From Hymenobacter glacialis (GTDB lineage Bacteria > Bacteroidota > Bacteroidia > Cytophagales > Hymenobacteraceae), in contig NZ_MDZC01000028.1 of assembly GCF_001816165.1 (NCBI RefSeq), positions 28,235-92,234 on the forward strand: a stretch of DNA of 64,000 nt, given 5' to 3'. Both the position numbers and the translations under genes were made by a program. Every line of letters starts with the position of its first letter. Position 1 is the stretch's first letter. Shown piece by piece: positions 33,860 to 46,840 of this stretch. Under the pieces are notes generated by a model. That model made no database searches, had not been told where the DNA came from, and worked only from the letters and a program-made list of their open reading frames with translations.

Positions 33860-34981
33860 ATGAGCTATCCCATTAACCCGGACCGCAACCAGCCGTGGAA
33901 CGCGCTGCCGGAATTACCCGTGGCGGCAGAGCTGGTGGAAACGGTTGAAATCCTGAGCCAGTTAGTCAAGGCCCGGGCCGCGCTGGGGCGGCTGCAGGGC
34001 CGGAGCGCCGTCATTCCCAACCAAGGCTTGCTCATCAACAGCATCAGCCTGCAGGAAGCCAAGGCCTCCAGCGCCATCGAAAACATCTTCACCACCGACG
34101 ACGAGCTCTACAAAGCCTACAGCGAGCAGGCCACGGCGACGAGTGACGGCGCGCCCAAGGAAGTGCTGCGTTACCGCGAAGCCCTGTGGCACGGGCACGA
34201 ATACCTGCGGGACCGTCCGTCCATTGAGGCCGAGTATTTTCCCCAAGTATACCGGCAAATCACGCAGGCCACGGACGGCATCCGCCCGCCCAGCGCGCAG
34301 ATATACATAAAGCAGGGCGGCTCTGGCCCCAACGCGGGGAAGGCGGCCTATACGCCTCCGCGGGGCAAGGGCGTCCTGGAAGCCAAGCTGGCCAACCTGC
34401 TCGCGTTCCTGAACGACGACGCGCGCTACCCCCTCGACCCGGTGCTGAAGATGGCCATTGGCCATTTTCAATTCGAAGCCATTCACCCGTTTCGCGACGG
34501 CAACGGCCGCACGGGCCGGGTATTCAACATCCACTACCTGACCCACAAAGGGCTGCTGGATTACCCGATTCTGTTTTTGAGCCGCTACATCATGGACCAC
34601 AAGGCCGACTACTACGCCTTCCTGTCGGGGGTATCGCAGCGGGGCGATTGGAAATCCTGGCTGCTCTACATGCTGCGGGCCGTCGAAACCACGGCCACCC
34701 TGACCTATGATAAAATCAACGACCTGGTGGCGGCCAAGGACGCCATTTTGCAGGCCGTGGTAACCGATACCCAAATGGAGCGCCCGGAGCAACTGGTTAA
34801 CAGCCTCTTTACCCAGCCCTTTACCAAGGTCAAGCACCTGACCGATGAGCGCCTGTACGTAGAAAACACGGCCCGCAAGTACCTCAATCAGTTAGTGAAC
34901 ATGGGCATCTTGGCTAAAAAAGTCATTTCCGGTCATCACTACTACCAGAACTTGGAGCTTCATCGCATATTGAGCGAGTAA
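33860..34981 (+). CDS. Fic family AMP-transferase-like protein
   Basis: Fic-domain protein of 373 residues that would transfer AMP (or another nucleotide part) to a protein hydroxyl group. The active-site loop HPFRDGNGRTGR sits near residue 208 and matches HxFx(D/E)GNGRxxR completely. A class II autoinhibitory helix motif, SSAIEN ((S/T)xxxE(G/N)), sits near residue 70, so the protein carries its own inhibitor. The N-terminal part (LPELPVAAELVETVEILSQLVKARAALGRLQG) is the usual Fic_N helix bundle, and the C-terminus is a winged helix (YVENTARKYLNQLVNMGILAKK). The start at 33860 is preferred; an in-frame ATG at 33803 adds 19 residues. No separate antitoxin gene precedes it. Confidence 0.92.
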   Translation: MSYPINPDRNQPWNALPELPVAAELVETVEILSQLVKARAALGRLQGRSAVIPNQGLLINSISLQEAKASSAIENIFTTDDELYKAYSEQATATSDGAPKEVLRYREALWHGHEYLRDRPSIEAEYFPQVYRQITQATDGIRPPSAQIYIKQGGSGPNAGKAAYTPPRGKGVLEAKLANLLAFLNDDARYPLDPVLKMAIGHFQFEAIHPFRDGNGRTGRVFNIHYLTHKGLLDYPILFLSRYIMDHKADYYAFLSGVSQRGDWKSWLLYMLRAVETTATLTYDKINDLVAAKDAILQAVVTDTQMERPEQLVNSLFTQPFTKVKHLTDERLYVENTARKYLNQLVNMGILAKKVISGHHYYQNLELHRILSE

Positions 34982-35054
34982 CTAGGAAAATGAAAGTCCC
35001 GGCCGTTTAGCTTGCCACCGTTTTCTTAAACGAATACCATCTTAGCTTGCGGTG

Positions 35055-35510
35055 ATGTTGGACTGGCTTACTCACGCGCTAACAGCGGCTTATGGGTCGC
35101 TACAGGCCCCTAATTATGCGTTCGTCGACCGGGCCCTGCGGCAGCGGCCGTACCGGGACCTCGTGGCTGCCCTGCAACAAGTCTTTGCGGTGGAAGACAT
35201 CACCGACTCCAATTACGACGTGTCTTTTGCCTACGTACTGCAGGGCGAGGCCGCGTACTTGCTCCATCTTTCAATGGTGGGCCGCTTTGCTGCGCTGTTC
35301 CCGTTCAGCCCCGAGCGCGTAGTCGGGCAGGCCCTGGCCAACGCCGATTCGCCCCAGGCCGCCGTTATTCTGCGGCTGCTAAGCGAGCACGGGGTCACCG
35401 TGGTAGAGGCCTCTTTATTGCCACTGCGCACGGGCGTACGGGACATCGAGTCCAATTCTGGGCAGACCTTGAACGTGTACCAAGCTCTTTTTACTTACGA
35501 TTTTAGTTAA
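35055..35510 (+). CDS. Hypothetical protein, possible partner of the Fic gene
   Basis: Protein of 151 residues (MLDWLTHALTAAYGSLQAPN...); a GTG directly before the ATG is an alternative start. No family is recognised. It has an alternating helix/strand character (RDLVAALQQVFAVEDITDSNYDVSFAYVLQGEAAYLLHLSMVGRFAALFPF ... LTLLSEHGV-like end), soluble, without a signal peptide. It lies 73 bp after the Fic gene on the same strand, with a CACCGTTTTCTTAAAC motif in the gap. The overall pattern (predicted alpha/beta, aromatic-rich middle) resembles small immunity-type proteins only vaguely. Existence is supported by a full-length, codon-consistent frame. Confidence 0.65.
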   Translation: MLDWLTHALTAAYGSLQAPNYAFVDRALRQRPYRDLVAALQQVFAVEDITDSNYDVSFAYVLQGEAAYLLHLSMVGRFAALFPFSPERVVGQALANADSPQAAVILRLLSEHGVTVVEASLLPLRTGVRDIESNSGQTLNVYQALFTYDFS

Positions 35511-35590
35511 TCGCTCCTTTTCGTAAACGACTAAACGACGGGCTATTGCAACACCAATATAGGCGCGATTGCGCTCTTTTCGTCCATGGT

Positions 35591-35659
35591 CGAGTTTAAG
35601 AAACTCGTCTACGATTCAAAGTTTAGGAAATGGCGCAAGGCAATGAGTTTCGTAAACTC
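35591..35659. repeat. Two similar small hairpins in an accessory gap
   Basis: CGAGTTT-AAG-AAACTCG at 35591-35607 and GAGTTT-CGT-AAACTC at 35645-35659 are near-identical perfect dyads 54 bp apart. They lie between a hypothetical gene and a Nudix fragment. Confidence 0.7.
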
Positions 35660-35674
35660 CGTTGCCGCATGTTT

Positions 35675-35788
35675 ATGATTGATAGAGCTGCTTGGCTGCA
35701 CCAGCACGAGGGCCGCCCGCTGAACACCCGCAGCTACGGCAGCCTGGCGAGCCGTGCTTTCTCTTCCGGAGCTGGCAGGGAGTGGTAG
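35675..35788 (+). pseudogene. N-terminal fragment of a Nudix hydrolase gene
   Basis: A 37-codon frame begins MIDRAAWLHQHEGRPLNTRS, which aligns with the first 22 residues of the intact Nudix protein at 40664 ([20 protein letters not shown]). After TRSYG the similarity stops and no Nudix box follows, so this is a truncated duplicate or the remnant of a deleted gene. It abuts the 3' end of the bestrophin gene on the other strand. Confidence 0.6.
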
Positions 35789-35807
35789 CCGCAGTGATGA
35801 AATGCTC

Positions 35808-36707
35808 CTACATCAAATAAAATGCCTCGGCGGGGAGCGGAGCGGGCACTTCGTCTTCCTCCAGCAGTTGCCGCAGGTTGATTTCTACGGTGCGGGCAAT
35901 GGCCGTGACGGGTGTATCGGTGGGCAAGTCGCTGAAGGGGTCCTGCATGTAGCGGGCGGTGCGCTCGACTAGGAAGAACGTGACGGCGAACATGAGCAGG
36001 ATGGGGAGTTCCCACAGGCCGTTGATTTCCACCAGGCTCAGAGACAAGGTGCCCAGAAACAGGTAGATCAGAAAATGCACCAGCCGCCGGTAGTTGGTGG
36101 GAAACACCGTGCTTTTGATGCGCTCGGCCCGCCCCATCGCGTCGCACAGGCGCACCAGGGTGGCATCGAGCTGCACCTGCTGGAAGGGGTTGATAGCCTC
36201 TTGCTCGTAGAGGGTTTTGATTTGCTGCGTGTGCAGCGCCAGCAGCGCCAGCGGCTTGTTGGCGTGCTGCCCCGCGTAGGCCAGCTCCTGCGCCGGCAGG
36301 TAGCGGACCAGCGTGGCCATTGGGTCCTGGCCCCGCAGGGCCTCGCCCAGGCCGTAGCACCACGCCATCTGCCGGTAGGCCAGGCCGCGCAACAGCGCCG
36401 GCGTCAGGTGGTCCGCCTTGACAAAGCTGCGCACCTGCAGCAGGAGCGTGCGTGAGTCGTTGACGATGGCGCCCCACACCTTGCGCGCCTCCCACCACCG
36501 GTCGTACGACTGGCTGAGGGTGAAGGCCAGCAGCAGCGAAATAGAACCACCCAGAATGGAGGGCAACGACAGCGGAATGGGCGGCAAGTACGGTCCCACG
36601 AACACCTTCAGCACCTGGAAGATAACTGAGATAATCAGCAACACCGCTACATCGGGCAGAATTTGTCTCAGAATAAAGCTAGGGGGCAACTTTGCATCAA
36701 GCAACAT
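35808..36707 (-). CDS. Bestrophin family anion channel-like protein
   Basis: Membrane protein of 299 residues of the bestrophin (UPF0187) family, forming pentameric anion channels in known members. The start at 36707 (MLLDAKLPPSFILRQILPDVAVLLIISVIFQVL) matches the family N-terminus. The signature is PLSLPSILGGSISLLLAFTLSQSYDRWWEARKVWGAIVNDSR near residues 45-90. Later helices include FLIYLFLGTLSLSLVEINGLWELPILLMFAVTFFLVERTARYMQDPFSDLPTDTPV, where the acidic PFSDLPTD stretch is the family's conserved calcium/gate-type region. A longer frame to 36767 adds a Cys-rich leader and is unlikely. It appears monocistronic. Confidence 0.9.
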   Translation of the reverse strand: MLLDAKLPPSFILRQILPDVAVLLIISVIFQVLKVFVGPYLPPIPLSLPSILGGSISLLLAFTLSQSYDRWWEARKVWGAIVNDSRTLLLQVRSFVKADHLTPALLRGLAYRQMAWCYGLGEALRGQDPMATLVRYLPAQELAYAGQHANKPLALLALHTQQIKTLYEQEAINPFQQVQLDATLVRLCDAMGRAERIKSTVFPTNYRRLVHFLIYLFLGTLSLSLVEINGLWELPILLMFAVTFFLVERTARYMQDPFSDLPTDTPVTAIARTVEINLRQLLEEDEVPAPLPAEAFYLM

Positions 36708-36808
36708 AGGCAGCAGTACGAAGGAAGTATAAACCTGTCTGTACGTACACGAGCGGCAAGTAGTCAAACTTAGTGGTTCGCAGTTCTTCCGTTCTAGCCC
36801 GCCTGTAG

Positions 36809-36958
36809 CCCGCCCGAGCGCGCATTGAGCCGGCGCCCTACCTGGTGTTGGCCTGCCAACAGGCCGGGCCGCTCAACCCGGAAAAGGACTACACCGTCTG
36901 CCCCATCGGGACCGTCGGTGTACCCGGCGATATTGCCCGCTATTGCCGCATTCTAAAA
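36809..36958 (+). pseudogene. Possible remnant of a coding region, family unknown
   Basis: A frame with no start codon reads PYLVLACQQAGPLNPEK and then DYTVCPIGTVGVPGDIARYC, in coding-like style, ending where the minus-strand membrane gene begins. It opens only at a TAG at 36806. It may be a fragment left by a deletion; I do not recognise the protein. Confidence 0.25.
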
Positions 36959-37309
36959 AGCAAAATAGTACGCCAAAAGCATCAGGGAGTAGGATGCCAA
37001 GCAATGGAAGAGTTTAATTGACATTGTTCTGGTCCTCAAATGGAGTATTTCCGCCTTGTAAAACGCTTCATTTGAGAAGAGGTAGCTATTCACGGCAAAA
37101 ACAATAAGAGGTACTACTGTAAAGCATACTATATCAGCCGATTCGGAGTCGTCAAACGCAGCAAAGCGGCTACGAAATACGAGCCCAGCACTCGCTACTG
37201 CGAAAAACATCAAAGTCATAAGACGAGCTTTGGTACTGCCAATGCCTTCACCTATCAATAGGAAAGGGAATAAGAAGCCAAAGTGTATGCTTAATAACGC
37301 TTTCTTCAT
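36953..37309 (-). CDS. Hypothetical small integral membrane protein
   Basis: Protein of 118 residues with four hydrophobic segments: LLSIHFGFLFPFLLIGE, ARLMTLMFFAVASAGLVF, IVCFTVVPLIVFAVNSYLF and LFHCLASYSLMLLAYYFAF. The start at 37309 (MKKALLSIHFG) is chosen over a leader at 37345. The base composition is clearly lower in GC than its neighbours, which hints at recent acquisition. No family is recognised and there is no obvious partner gene. A possible gene remnant overlaps its 3' end on the other strand. Confidence 0.6.
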   Translation of the reverse strand: MKKALLSIHFGFLFPFLLIGEGIGSTKARLMTLMFFAVASAGLVFRSRFAAFDDSESADIVCFTVVPLIVFAVNSYLFSNEAFYKAEILHLRTRTMSIKLFHCLASYSLMLLAYYFAF

Positions 37310-37442
37310 TTGCTGTGTAAGGCATGCTAAAACCCTAGTTTGCATGAACCGCGGCCTACGTGAGCTTGTAACTCAAAATTGCCCTAAACTAGCGCCAGTT
37401 TAGTGCCTTCGTCCTAATAAAAATTGGCCGGTTCTGCGGAGC

Positions 37443-38078
37443 CTACCGGAGCAGAGGCACGCTCACCAAGGCCTGCACGCCCGCGTGGCGAGGCCGCGCG
37501 TTCGTGCCGCGTCCTCTCTCATATATTCCGGTGAAACTGCCCGTGTATCGCAATTCAAGACTCCAGCCGCTTGGCCACTGGTATCCGAGGCCTGCTACTG
37601 CGGCTCCGTCCCAACGGGGCAGCCCCTTTGGGTCCGTGTTCACCCTTTTGCCGGTGCCAACCACGCCGGGCACCGGCACGAAGTATTCTTCGCGCACCCC
37701 CGCCAGATACCCCAATTGTGGGCCGACCTCCCCAAAGAAGCCGTGATAATGACCCGTCAGCAGCACCGGCAGACACACGTAATTGGACCGCAAAGTGGCC
37801 TTGTAGCCAGTGCTACTGTTGGAAAGACGGTAGCCCTGCTGGCTGTACAGCAGTTCCGCCTGCACCACCCACCGGCTGCTGGCTCCCAATGCAAACGTGC
37901 GGTACAGCCCACCAATAGCGCCTACCAAGGGACTGATACTAGGCGGCACGCCTGTGCCTGGCCCCACCAGGGTCGTGAGGCTGACGCCGCCTTTGGTGCC
38001 CATCCTCACGACTTGGGCCGCCGTTGGGTGTGAGCCGCCGAGTACGCTTAAGACAGCCGCGCAAATGATTCGATTCAT
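37443..38078 (-). CDS. Outer-membrane beta-barrel protein (PorT/OMP_b-brl type)
   Basis: Exported protein of 211 residues. The start at 38078 (MNRIICAAVLSVLGGSHPTAAQV) supplies a signal peptide. The mature part has the alternating short strands of the small PorT-like barrel family: MGTKGGVSLTTLVG, WVVQAELLYSQQGYRLS, SNYVCLPVLLTGHYHGFFGEVGPQLGYLAG, AAVAGLGYQWPSGWSLELRYTGSF and HAGVQALVSVPLL. The pattern LxxELLYSQQGY ... YVxLPVLL ... GPQLGYL is typical of Bacteroidota proteins that sit in the outer membrane as eight-strand barrels. No function can be assigned. Confidence 0.8.
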   Translation of the reverse strand: MNRIICAAVLSVLGGSHPTAAQVVRMGTKGGVSLTTLVGPGTGVPPSISPLVGAIGGLYRTFALGASSRWVVQAELLYSQQGYRLSNSSTGYKATLRSNYVCLPVLLTGHYHGFFGEVGPQLGYLAGVREEYFVPVPGVVGTGKRVNTDPKGLPRWDGAAVAGLGYQWPSGWSLELRYTGSFTGIYERGRGTNARPRHAGVQALVSVPLLR

Positions 38079-38231
38079 GCTATAGGTGCGTAGAGCAGGG
38101 AATGTCATCTATTGAATGGCTGCAGAAATAAATAAGCGCCATTTGCGCGAACTGCTACCTCTACGAGGATGCATTCAAGCTGACCTCAAACTGGCGTCAC
38201 AGCCCGAAACAACCGGTCTGCCGGGCTCTTT

Positions 38232-41059
<2,828 letters not shown>

Positions 41060-41164
41060 GCTGCTGGCCGGGTGGTATCACACAACCAAATCAGGGGAGC
41101 GAAGTAAACCAACCGGTGTTCACTTCACGCCGGGCCATCGGTTTGGCTTCGCTAATTCGCTCTT

Positions 41165-42508
41165 ATGAAACCAGGTAAATCAACTGCGCTGCTGGCGTCG
41201 GTGGCGCTGCTGGCCGCGTGCAGCGGCCCCAGCAAACAGGAACAGCAGGAAGCCGCCGCCACCACGCCGGCCCAAACCATCACCACGGCCGCCGTGGATT
41301 CGCTGCGGCTGCCCGCGCCCTACAGCACCAAGTCGGTGTCCAATCGGGTGAACGTGGTGGGCTGGCCCGCCGGCAAAACCCCCACCGCCCCGGCCGGCTT
41401 CGCGGTGGCCGAGTACGCCGGCCAGCTGCAGAGCCCGCGCTGGATATACGTGGCCCCCAACGGCGACGTGCTGGTGGCCGAGTCGAGCACCGTGCCCAAG
41501 TCCACGCCCCTGAAAGTGGTGGCTAAGCTGAAGCTGGACAAGTCCCGCTCGCTGCGCTCGGAAAGCGCCAACCGCATCACCCTCTTCCGGGATACCAACC
41601 AGGACGGCCGGCCCGACGTGCGCACCACCTTCCTGGCCGACCTGAAACAACCCTTCGGCATGCTGGTGCTGGGCGACTACTTCTACGTGGCCAACACCGA
41701 CGGCATTTTGCGCTTCCCCTACACGGCCGGGGCCACCAAAATCACGGGCCAGGGCCAGAAAATTCTGACGCTGCCCGCCGGTGGCTACAACAACCACTGG
41801 ACCCGCAACCTGCTGGCCGCCCCCGACGGCTCGAAGATTTACGTGAGCGTGGGCTCGGGCAGCAACGTGCAGGAAAACGGCGCCGCAGCCGAAGTGCGCC
41901 GCGCCAACATCCTCCAGATTAACCCCGACGGCAGCGGCGAAAAAATATACGCTGCCGGCCTGCGCAACCCCGTGGGCATGGGCTGGGCCCCCGGCACCAC
42001 CACCCTCTGGACGGCCGTGAACGAGCGCGACGAACTGGGCGACAACCTCGTGCCCGACTACCTGACCAGCGTGCGCGAAGGCGGCTTCTACGGCTGGCCC
42101 TACGCGTATTTCGGCCCGAACGTAGACCCGCGCCGCAAAGGCGAGCGGCCCGATTTGGTGCAGAAAACGTTGGTGCCCGAAGTGCCGCTGGGCTCGCACA
42201 CGGCTTCATTGGGCCTGGCTTTTTATGATAAAACCGCCTTCCCGGCCAAGTACCACAGCGGCGCCTTCATCGGCCAGCACGGCTCCTGGAACCGCTCGGC
42301 TTTTTCGGGCTACAAAGTCGTGTTCGTGCCCTTCGCCAACGGCAAGCCCAGCGGCCCGCCCGAAGACTTCCTCACCGGCTTCCTGGCCGGTGGCGACTCG
42401 AAAGATGCCTACGGGCGCCCCGTGGGCGTGACCACCCTACCCGATGGCTCCCTGCTGGTGGCCGACGATGCCGCCGATAAAATCTGGCGCGTGAGCACGG
42501 CCCGGTAG
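41165..42508 (+). CDS. PQQ-type sugar (sorbosone) dehydrogenase-like lipoprotein
   Basis: Exported lipoprotein of 447 residues with a lipobox cysteine at LLAAC. The mature protein is a beta-propeller of the soluble glucose dehydrogenase/L-sorbosone dehydrogenase type: SPRWIYVAPNGDVLVAES, ANRITLFRDTNQDGRPDVRTTF, QPFGMLVLGDYFYVANTDGILRF, NNHWTRNLLAAPDGSKIYVSVGSGSN, AAGLRNPVGMGWAPGTTTLWTAVNERDELGDNLVPDYLTSVREGGFYGWPYAY, GSHTASLGLAFYD and FIGQHGSWNRS. The YAAGLRNPVGM and QHGSWNRS motifs are strong. PQQ dependence is known for relatives but not shown here. It is likely to oxidise sugars or aldoses at the cell surface. Confidence 0.9.
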   Translation: MKPGKSTALLASVALLAACSGPSKQEQQEAAATTPAQTITTAAVDSLRLPAPYSTKSVSNRVNVVGWPAGKTPTAPAGFAVAEYAGQLQSPRWIYVAPNGDVLVAESSTVPKSTPLKVVAKLKLDKSRSLRSESANRITLFRDTNQDGRPDVRTTFLADLKQPFGMLVLGDYFYVANTDGILRFPYTAGATKITGQGQKILTLPAGGYNNHWTRNLLAAPDGSKIYVSVGSGSNVQENGAAAEVRRANILQINPDGSGEKIYAAGLRNPVGMGWAPGTTTLWTAVNERDELGDNLVPDYLTSVREGGFYGWPYAYFGPNVDPRRKGERPDLVQKTLVPEVPLGSHTASLGLAFYDKTAFPAKYHSGAFIGQHGSWNRSAFSGYKVVFVPFANGKPSGPPEDFLTGFLAGGDSKDAYGRPVGVTTLPDGSLLVADDAADKIWRVSTAR

Positions 42509-42675
42509 GGCCCCGTGCCGCCAGCGGGCGCGGGGTTTTGTCCCGGCACCACCAATGGAAAGCGGCGCTGCAGTACCTTCCCATTCTTAACCGCAGCGCT
42601 ACCTGGTTTTGAAGAACCAAGGTGGCTCCTGGTGGGTTAATTGCCAGTATTTCAACCTTCCACCATCCCCACTCT

Positions 42676-44802
<2,127 letters not shown>

Positions 44803-44815
44803 AAAACGGTCTAAT

Positions 44816-44868
44816 AAGACGGTCATGCTCGGCTGCGCGGACGCCAGATGAGCGTGACCGTCTTTTTT
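44816..44868. terminator. Palindromic terminator between convergent genes
   Basis: AAGACGGTCATGCT and AGCGTGACCGTCTT pair with one mismatch and end in a T-run. The centre GCGGACGCCAGATG links it to the hairpin family at 59873. It probably serves the prolyl oligopeptidase and may also end the minus-strand channel gene. Confidence 0.75.
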
Positions 44869-44893
44869 GCTACGGTTGCTTCTGCATGATTAC

Positions 44894-45688
44894 TTACCGT
44901 TTATCTGCCGCCCGCCCGGCCTGCAAGTCGGCCCGTAGCTGGCGCACTTCTTCGTGTAGCGCGGCTACGGCTGCCGCGCCGGCTACTTCCGCCTCGGGGT
45001 CTTCGGCGTCGCGGCCCATAAAGAACGAGGCCAGCGTGGCCGTGAAGTAGCCAAATACGGCAAAGCCATAGAGCGCCAGAATGAAGCATAGCGCCCGGCC
45101 TTCGCTGGTTTCGGGCCAATAGGCGCTGCCCATGCTGGTGAGCAGCATGGCCGTCCACCACAGGGCTTCGGGGTAGGTGCGCAGGCCGTTGGGCACGTCT
45201 TTTTCGAAGGCGTACATGCCAGCGGCCCCCAGCAGCAGCACCACGCCGGTAAGGCCCAGCACGTAGCTCAGCCCGCGGCGCCCGAAGCTGCGGGCCAGGG
45301 CCTTCATGCCGCGGTTCAGGGAGCCCACCACCTTCACCAGCCGCAGCCCCCGCACCGCCCGCGCCGCCCGGAACACCCGCGCCAGTCGGAACAGGCGCAA
45401 GGCCGGCACCACCAGCGAAACCAGGGTGATGACGTTGGATTTCAGGAACGACAGCTTGTGCGGGGCCAGGATGAACTTGGCCACAAAGTCAAGAATGAAA
45501 ATTGCCCAGATGGTAGTGCCCAGCATTTCCAGCGCCGGCGAAAGGCCCCAGATAAGCTCAACTCCCAGCAACAGCAGCCACCCAAACCCCAGCACCAGCA
45601 TGGGCGTCTCGAGCCACTCGGTAATTTGTTGCAGCAGCTCATACCGCTCGTGTTGGAGTTCTTCTTTTTCGGAGGTCGGAGTAGGCAT
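44894..45688 (-). CDS. Voltage-gated-type ion channel with a non-canonical filter
   Basis: Ion transporter of the six-helix cation-channel superfamily, 264 residues, start at 45688 (MPTPTSEKEELQHERYELLQQITEWLE). Helices S1-S3 are in the first 90 residues (MLVLGFGWLLLLGVELIWGL, TIWAIFILDFVAKFILAPHK). S4 is basic, with regular arginines: LRLFRLARVFRAARAVRGLRLVKVVGSLNRG. S5 is VLGLTGVVLLLGAAGMYAFE. The pore helix and filter read ALWWTAMLLTSMGSAYWPETSEGR near residue 186, with MGS in place of the potassium-channel GYG, so ion selectivity is uncertain. S6 is LCFILALYGFAVFGYFTATLASFFMG. A C-terminal coiled-coil-like tail follows (VAALHEEVRQLRADLQAG). Confidence 0.9.
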   Translation of the reverse strand: MPTPTSEKEELQHERYELLQQITEWLETPMLVLGFGWLLLLGVELIWGLSPALEMLGTTIWAIFILDFVAKFILAPHKLSFLKSNVITLVSLVVPALRLFRLARVFRAARAVRGLRLVKVVGSLNRGMKALARSFGRRGLSYVLGLTGVVLLLGAAGMYAFEKDVPNGLRTYPEALWWTAMLLTSMGSAYWPETSEGRALCFILALYGFAVFGYFTATLASFFMGRDAEDPEAEVAGAAAVAALHEEVRQLRADLQAGRAADKR

Positions 45689-45796
45689 GGCGAGGGGCTG
45701 CAGGGCAAGGGAAGTGTGCCCTTGTGCATACGCTTGGCCGGGAGCCAAGTTTGCGGTAGCTGCCAGGGTAGCGCAATTCGCACAGCCCGCCCCGGC

Positions 45797-46585
45797 TCAG
45801 CCCGCCCCGGCAGGGGTGAGGCGTTCCGGCTCGCCATCCAGTGCCAGAATCTGAGCGCGATAAGCCGTCGGCAAAATCGAGTTCTTCATCCAGCGGCCCA
45901 GTGCCAGCTGCTGCGTGGCGCGGTACACCGGCACCACGGGCTGCACCCACGACGGACCGCCCAGGTGCAGCAGGTTGCGCACGGTAGCGGGCACCACCAA
46001 GCGCTGGCCGTGGCGCAGCAGCCAGTAGCGAAAAGACCCCAGGTGCTTGCGGTACTGCAGGTAGAGGTCGGCAGTGAAGCGGCTATGGGCCAGGTCGGCG
46101 GCAAGGTGCTGCTGGCGGGCGGGCAGCCACGCGGCGTAGCTGGCAGGGATTTCCGCGATGCCCATGCGCCGCCCCACGCGGGCAAATACGTCAAACACTT
46201 CTTCTTTTTCGGCCAGCGTCAGGGGCCGTTCCAGCACCTCAAATGCCCGAATGGAGTAGTCGATGAGCAGGTAGAGCACATCGCGGTAGGCCCAGGCCGG
46301 AATGGCCATGCCGCGCTTGGCCTCTACAGCCCCGTGAATGGCCGCAATGGCATCGATGGCCCGCTCGGCATCGGCCTGCCGGGAGTACACAATCCGGCGG
46401 GCGTACTCTACCGTGGAAAACAGGCGGGCCAGCGGGTCGGCGGGCAGCCGGCCGGTGAAGTAGAGCCAGTCCACGGCTTTGTTGAGGGCGAACTCAGCCG
46501 CCGCGCCGGCAAAAATGAACAGCACCGTATCGGCCTTGCCCCAGATGGCGCGCACCACGGAGCCCTGCGCCACAAAGTATTCCAT
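45797..46585 (-). CDS. MpaB-like oxygenase (DUF2236)
   Basis: Protein of 262 residues of the DUF2236 family (MpaB/latex-clearing type haem-binding oxygenases in characterised relatives). The start at 46585 (MEYFVAQGSVVRAIWGKADTVLFIFAG) fits family members; a longer frame to 46666 runs into a palindrome and is unlikely. Typical blocks are AAAEFALNKAVDWLYFTGRLPADPLARLFSTVEYARRIVY, AIHGAVEAKRGMAIPAWAYRDVLYLLIDYSIRAFEVLERPL and HLGSFRYWLLRHGQRLVVPATVRNLLHLGG. The histidine in IHGAVEA and the GMAIPAWAYRDVLYLLI stretch are the conserved family core. Substrate unknown. It lies 108 bp upstream of the ion channel on the same strand, possibly co-transcribed. Confidence 0.85.
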   Translation of the reverse strand: MEYFVAQGSVVRAIWGKADTVLFIFAGAAAEFALNKAVDWLYFTGRLPADPLARLFSTVEYARRIVYSRQADAERAIDAIAAIHGAVEAKRGMAIPAWAYRDVLYLLIDYSIRAFEVLERPLTLAEKEEVFDVFARVGRRMGIAEIPASYAAWLPARQQHLAADLAHSRFTADLYLQYRKHLGSFRYWLLRHGQRLVVPATVRNLLHLGGPSWVQPVVPVYRATQQLALGRWMKNSILPTAYRAQILALDGEPERLTPAGAG

Positions 46586-46671
46586 GCCGCAAGAACTGAA
46601 GAGGTGCGTAAAAAACTCCCGCTCCGGCGGTTTAAGCTGGACGTTTCGAGTTATCCAAAAAAACATTATAA

Positions 46672-46768
46672 AACGGTCATGCTGAGCGCAGCCGAAGCAT
46701 CTCTACTGCTTCGTAGAACGATTCAGGCGAAGCGGTAGAGATGCTTCGACAGGCTCAGCATGACCGTT
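46672..46768. repeat. Long intergenic palindrome, family A
   Basis: The arms 46672-46713 (AACGGTCATGCTGAGCGCAG... to ...CTGCTTCG) and 46728-46768 are inverted copies with a few mismatches. They carry the same GAAGCATCTCTAC core as the element at 13313. It lies between two minus-strand genes. Confidence 0.85.
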
Positions 46769-46840
46769 CTTATTGATTCAAACAACTTATAGACGGGTTA
46801 AGTAGCTTTTCCAACTACCCTACCACGCGGCTGGCCCGGC

